From an uncultured Pseudomonadota bacterium (GTDB lineage: Bacteria; Bdellovibrionota_B; Oligoflexia; Oligoflexales; CAIYRB01): a stretch of DNA of 64,000 bases. The stretch covers positions 1 to 64,000 of the forward strand of contig CAIYRB010000163.1 in the NCBI GenBank assembly GCA_903928445.1, given 5' to 3'. The notes beneath the pieces were generated by a model, which did no database searches, was not told the origin of the DNA, and worked only from the letters and a program-made list of their open reading frames with translations. Below, in pieces: positions 61,196-64,000 of this stretch. Position numbers and translations under genes: made by a program. Numbering within the stretch: position 1 is the stretch's first letter; each line of letters starts with the position of its first letter.

Positions 61196-62431
61196 TTACG
61201 CCGGCGCCAGCTTTTCCACAACCGGCCTCAGTAGCAGGCTGAGGATCGACGAGACGATCATCGAGGCGGCGACGACGATGCCGAGTTGGCTAAACCTGGC
61301 CAACTCCTCGCTGTTCGCGCCGATCAGCCAACCGCCGCCGTAGGAGGCGCCGGCCGCCGCCAATTGTTGAACGGAGGCGATCAGCGTCATGAAGCTGCCG
61401 CGCCGGGCGGAATCGACGCTGCGGTTGACCAGCTCCAGCCACGGCGTCATCCGCGCCGCGCCGACAGCAGAGACCAGGGTGTTGAGCACCAAGGCCACGG
61501 CAAATCCAGCGTGGCCCATGTGGGCAAAGGCGAGTAGAGCTGGCACGGAAAAGAACGAGGAGATGATGAACACCCGGCGGGCGCCAAAGCGGTCCGATAA
61601 GCGACCGACCAGCGGCGCCATAAACAACGAGGCGAGGCCGGCGACCAGATAAATGTGTGGCAAATCGGCCTCGGACAGGCCGGCGATGGCGACGAGAAAA
61701 GGGCTGACAAAGGGCATTAAGGCAAAGATCGACATCATGCTGATGGTCAGCGCGATGGCGACCCAGGTATTCGGTTCACGCAGCAGCTTGGCGATTCCGG
61801 CCCATGCCGAATCGGTGCGCTGCTGCGCCAGGTGGCCCGTGACGCTTGGCAGGTAGCGCCAGGCGAGCGCCAAATTGCCAACGGTAAAGCCTCCGAGCAA
61901 CAGAAAGGTTGCGTTCCAACCGAGGGAATTTGCCACCATCAGTCCCAGCGGCACGCCGGCCACCGAGGTGACGGCAAAGGCCGCCATGACCAAACCGGTG
62001 GCTCGGCCGCGGCGCTGCTTTGGGATGACGTCGCCGATGATGGCGAGGATGATCGCTTGCAGCAGGCCGCCGAACAGTCCTGTCAACACCCGAGCAGCGA
62101 GTAGCCAGCCAAAGCTTGGCGCGAAGCCACATAAAAAGGTGCCAACAGTGAGGCCAGCATAGATCGTCAGCAACACCTGTTTGCGGTCAAAGCGGTCCAT
62201 AAACAAGGCGGCAAAGAAGCAGCTGAAAGCCGCGCTGAAGGTATAGACGGAGACCACCAGGCCAAATTCACGCGGACTGATGTGGAACACCCGCATGAGC
62301 TGTGGGCCCAGCGGCATCATCATGATGAAATCCATCAAGTGCGAAAATTGGACTCCGGCTAAGATCAGGACGATGAGCATCTCGCTAGAGCTTTGACGCT
62401 GGGGTGGGGATGAAGTCGGTGTAACGAGCAT
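61196..62431 (-). CDS. MFS transporter (drug/metabolite efflux type)
   Basis: 411 residues from ATG 62431, which has GAGG 5 nt upstream; the frame continues to an ATG at 62482. Twelve membrane helices. The motif DRFDRKQVLL between helices 2 and 3 is the MFS motif A, and VLTGLFGGLLQAIILAIIGD fits motif B/C of 12-helix drug:H+ antiporters (DHA1 type). Substrate cannot be inferred. Divergent from secB; 94 nt from the next minus-strand gene. Confidence 0.85.
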   Translation of the reverse strand: MLVTPTSSPPQRQSSSEMLIVLILAGVQFSHLMDFIMMMPLGPQLMRVFHISPREFGLVVSVYTFSAAFSCFFAALFMDRFDRKQVLLTIYAGLTVGTFLCGFAPSFGWLLAARVLTGLFGGLLQAIILAIIGDVIPKQRRGRATGLVMAAFAVTSVAGVPLGLMVANSLGWNATFLLLGGFTVGNLALAWRYLPSVTGHLAQQRTDSAWAGIAKLLREPNTWVAIALTISMMSIFALMPFVSPFLVAIAGLSEADLPHIYLVAGLASLFMAPLVGRLSDRFGARRVFIISSFFSVPALLAFAHMGHAGFAVALVLNTLVSAVGAARMTPWLELVNRSVDSARRGSFMTLIASVQQLAAAGASYGGGWLIGANSEELARFSQLGIVVAASMIVSSILSLLLRPVVEKLAPA

Positions 62432-62599
62432 AGCGGCCTCGATGGGGTGGCGACCTAGAACCAAGGGGGGTGAGCGGATCATAGCAGGACCGCCCGTAAG
62501 ATTGCCACGCAGATCCCTTTTTTCTCGGCTGGGTCTTTGCTACAAGAGAGGACTCAGGGTCGCTAAGGCCAAGTTTTAGCTTTTCGCAGGGGAGACATT

Positions 62600-63034
62600 A
62601 TGCAGGAGCAACAGGCGCTACAGATCGGCATCGTTCGGATTTACCTCAAGGACTTGTCGTTCGAGTCGCCCAAGGCACCGCAGATCTTCCGCGACAACTG
62701 GCGGCCTGAGATCAAGCTTGACGTCAGCGTCAGGCCAAAAAAGGTCGAGGGCAACTTCTATGAGGTGTCCCTGGGCATCACCGTCGAGGCCAAGGCAGGA
62801 ACGGATACCGGCTTCATCGTCGAGCTGGAGCAGGCCGGCTTGTTTGATATCCGCGGCCCAGAGGGTGCCGGTCTAGAAAAAGCTCTGCGCGTTTTTTGCC
62901 CGAATGTGCTTTTCCCCTATGCTCGCCAGACCATTGATCAAGCTTTGCTGCTTGGGGGATTCCCGCCGTTGATGCTGGCGCCGATCAATTTCGATGGTGG
63001 CGAGCAGCACAAGCCGCAGGACCTGATGAGCTGA
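62600..63034 (+). CDS. secB: Protein-export chaperone SecB
   Basis: Cytoplasmic tetrameric chaperone that holds preproteins unfolded for SecA. 144 residues, usual length. Motifs: IGIVRIYLKDLSFESPKAP, then VSLGITVEAKAG, VELEQAGLFDIRG, VFCPNVLFPYARQTIDQALL and GGFPPLMLAPINF, all typical of SecB. GGGGAG lies 7 nt before the ATG. Single gene between a divergent transporter and a convergent regulator. It fits the many exported proteins in this window. Confidence 0.95.
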   Translation: MQEQQALQIGIVRIYLKDLSFESPKAPQIFRDNWRPEIKLDVSVRPKKVEGNFYEVSLGITVEAKAGTDTGFIVELEQAGLFDIRGPEGAGLEKALRVFCPNVLFPYARQTIDQALLLGGFPPLMLAPINFDGGEQHKPQDLMS

Positions 63035-63043
63035 CTAGTAGCC

Positions 63044-64000
63044 TCAGGAGGCTATGGGAACCGGCGGCTTCTGCTGGGCACGCAATTGATTGACCTCGCG
63101 CACGAGGTTTTTATCGAAGGCGATGCCTTGCTCCGTCATCTGCTTGCTGACCCTGGCCAGGGCGGCATAGGCTTTATCAAAACTTGGATCAGCTTTAAAA
63201 CTGATGACCAGTTCGGTAAAGGCTCGGAGCAGCTCGCCCTTCTTTGCCAAAGCTAGGCCAAGATTGTAGCGTAGCGCGTGAGTCTTGGCTTTGTTGTTTA
63301 GCAGCTTGATCGCATTTTCATAGGTGGCGATCGCTTGCTCGAAGGCCTGGCGGTGGGTTAAGCCGATGGCCATATTGTTGAAATGACGGGCGAGGCCGTC
63401 GCCGTTTTGCGTCTCGGCCAGGAGCTGCGCGGCAAGGGACAGGTCGCCTTCTTTAAACGCCAATTTCCCTTGCTCATCCTTGAGCGGAGAGAAATCGGGA
63501 TCGATGCTGCTGACTGTGGCAAAGGTCTTCTTCGCGTCTTCTGGCCGATCAGCCTCGACATAAGCGGAACCGAGATTGACCATGACTGAAATATTTTTTG
63601 GCGATTTTTGTGACATTGACTGCAGTTGCTCAATCGCTAGCTCATGGCGTCCGGTGCGCGAGTAAACGTTGGCCAGGGCGCTGGCCGTTTCGAAATGGTT
63701 TGGATCTTCAGCCAATGCAGCTTTGAAGCACTCCTCGGCCTTTGCCAATTGTCCAGTCATCGTCCAGATCTGTCCGAGCAGGCAGTTGCAGCGCAGCGAA
63801 TAGGGTGGCTTCTTGAGCTTTGCGTCGATCAGTTGCAGGGCATCGTTAGGCTTACCCTCAGCCAAATAGACCTCGATCTTGCGCAGCGTGACTTCCTCTT
63901 TTGGCAGCGTATTCTCGCGCTCAATCAAGGCTTCGATCGCCGTAGTGGCCTTGGCGCGGTCAAGCGGCATGGTCAGGATATCGCCGAGGCCCAGGTCGCG
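63044..64000 (-). CDS. REC-TPR regulator, 5' end outside the window
   Basis: The frame is open to the window edge, reading upstream of ATG 63970 as RDLGLGDILT, then MPLDRAKATTAIEAL. This looks like the last strand and helix of a receiver domain, with Met-Pro where Lys-Pro is usual, so the ATG is probably internal. Downstream are several TPR repeats (NCLLGQIWTMTGQLAKAEECF; ALANVYSRTGRHELAIEQL; YNLGLALAKKGELLRAF). Architecture matches the REC-TPR protein at 3360-4700. Without the N-terminus, phosphorylation capacity cannot be judged. Confidence 0.7.
   Translation of the reverse strand, partial: RDLGLGDILTMPLDRAKATTAIEALIERENTLPKEEVTLRKIEVYLAEGKPNDALQLIDAKLKKPPYSLRCNCLLGQIWTMTGQLAKAEECFKAALAEDPNHFETASALANVYSRTGRHELAIEQLQSMSQKSPKNISVMVNLGSAYVEADRPEDAKKTFATVSSIDPDFSPLKDEQGKLAFKEGDLSLAAQLLAETQNGDGLARHFNNMAIGLTHRQAFEQAIATYENAIKLLNNKAKTHALRYNLGLALAKKGELLRAFTELVISFKADPSFDKAYAALARVSKQMTEQGIAFDKNLVREVNQLRAQQKPPVPIAS

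Overview
The window is about 58% GC by eye, densely coded, and typical of a Gram-negative chromosome: Kdo activation (kdsB), SecB, a DegP-type periplasmic protease, an outer-membrane beta-barrel protein, and many small lipoproteins with Ala/Pro- or Gly/Asn-rich tails. Response regulators fused to TPR arrays, PilZ signalling and the lipoprotein style suggest a member of the former Deltaproteobacteria (Oligoflexia/Bdellovibrionota or Myxococcota-like). This is an inference from gene content; no rRNA is present.

Layout. (1) 1-6.9 kb: end of a Gly/Asn repeat protein and a lipoprotein; a reverse operon pgeF-TPR-aroQ; a REC-TPR regulator; degP; a small basic protein. (2) 7-14 kb: ggt, then the reverse operon kdsB - metalloprotease/beta-barrel outer-membrane protein - aroC. 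(3) 14.2-21.9 kb: ECF-sigma-like factor with a membrane anti-sigma-like partner, a lipoprotein, the threonine-to-glycine pair kbl-tdh, tRNA-Pro(CGG), a truncated hemoglobin, a palindromic MITE-like element and an LCAT-like lipase. (4) 22-40.8 kb: a large exopolysaccharide locus with eight GT4 glycosyltransferases, Wzx flippase, Wzy/ligase, a Wzz/Wzc-type protein whose kinase domain has lost its P-loop, a small SLBB protein, a PilZ protein, a GT-C-like membrane protein and a WcaJ-type priming transferase. (5) 41-54.7 kb: Big2/PA14 lipoprotein, acyl-CoA dehydrogenase operon with a cyclic-nucleotide-binding protein, Tat-type sugar-lactone oxidase, aldehyde dehydrogenase, YcgN-like protein, malic enzyme, GH31 glycosidase. 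(6) 54.7-64 kb: AAA/DUF4143 ATPase next to a MITE remnant, VWA lipoprotein, POT peptide transporter, a large membrane protein carrying an in-frame copy of the palindromic element, an MFS transporter, secB and a second REC-TPR protein cut by the window end.

How it fits together. The exopolysaccharide locus reads as a Wzx/Wzy pathway: the priming transferase loads the first sugar on the lipid carrier, GT4 enzymes extend the unit, Wzx flips it, Wzy polymerises it, the Wzz-like protein sets length, and the PilZ protein would link output to c-di-GMP. The most unusual items are the palindromic element translated inside a membrane protein (60751-60860, with relatives at 20561-20667 and 54770-54791), the HExxH metalloprotease-to-beta-barrel fusion (10266-13244), and the pseudokinase-type chain-length protein paired with an SLBB-only protein. 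No CRISPR array, complete insertion sequence, prophage or rRNA was seen.
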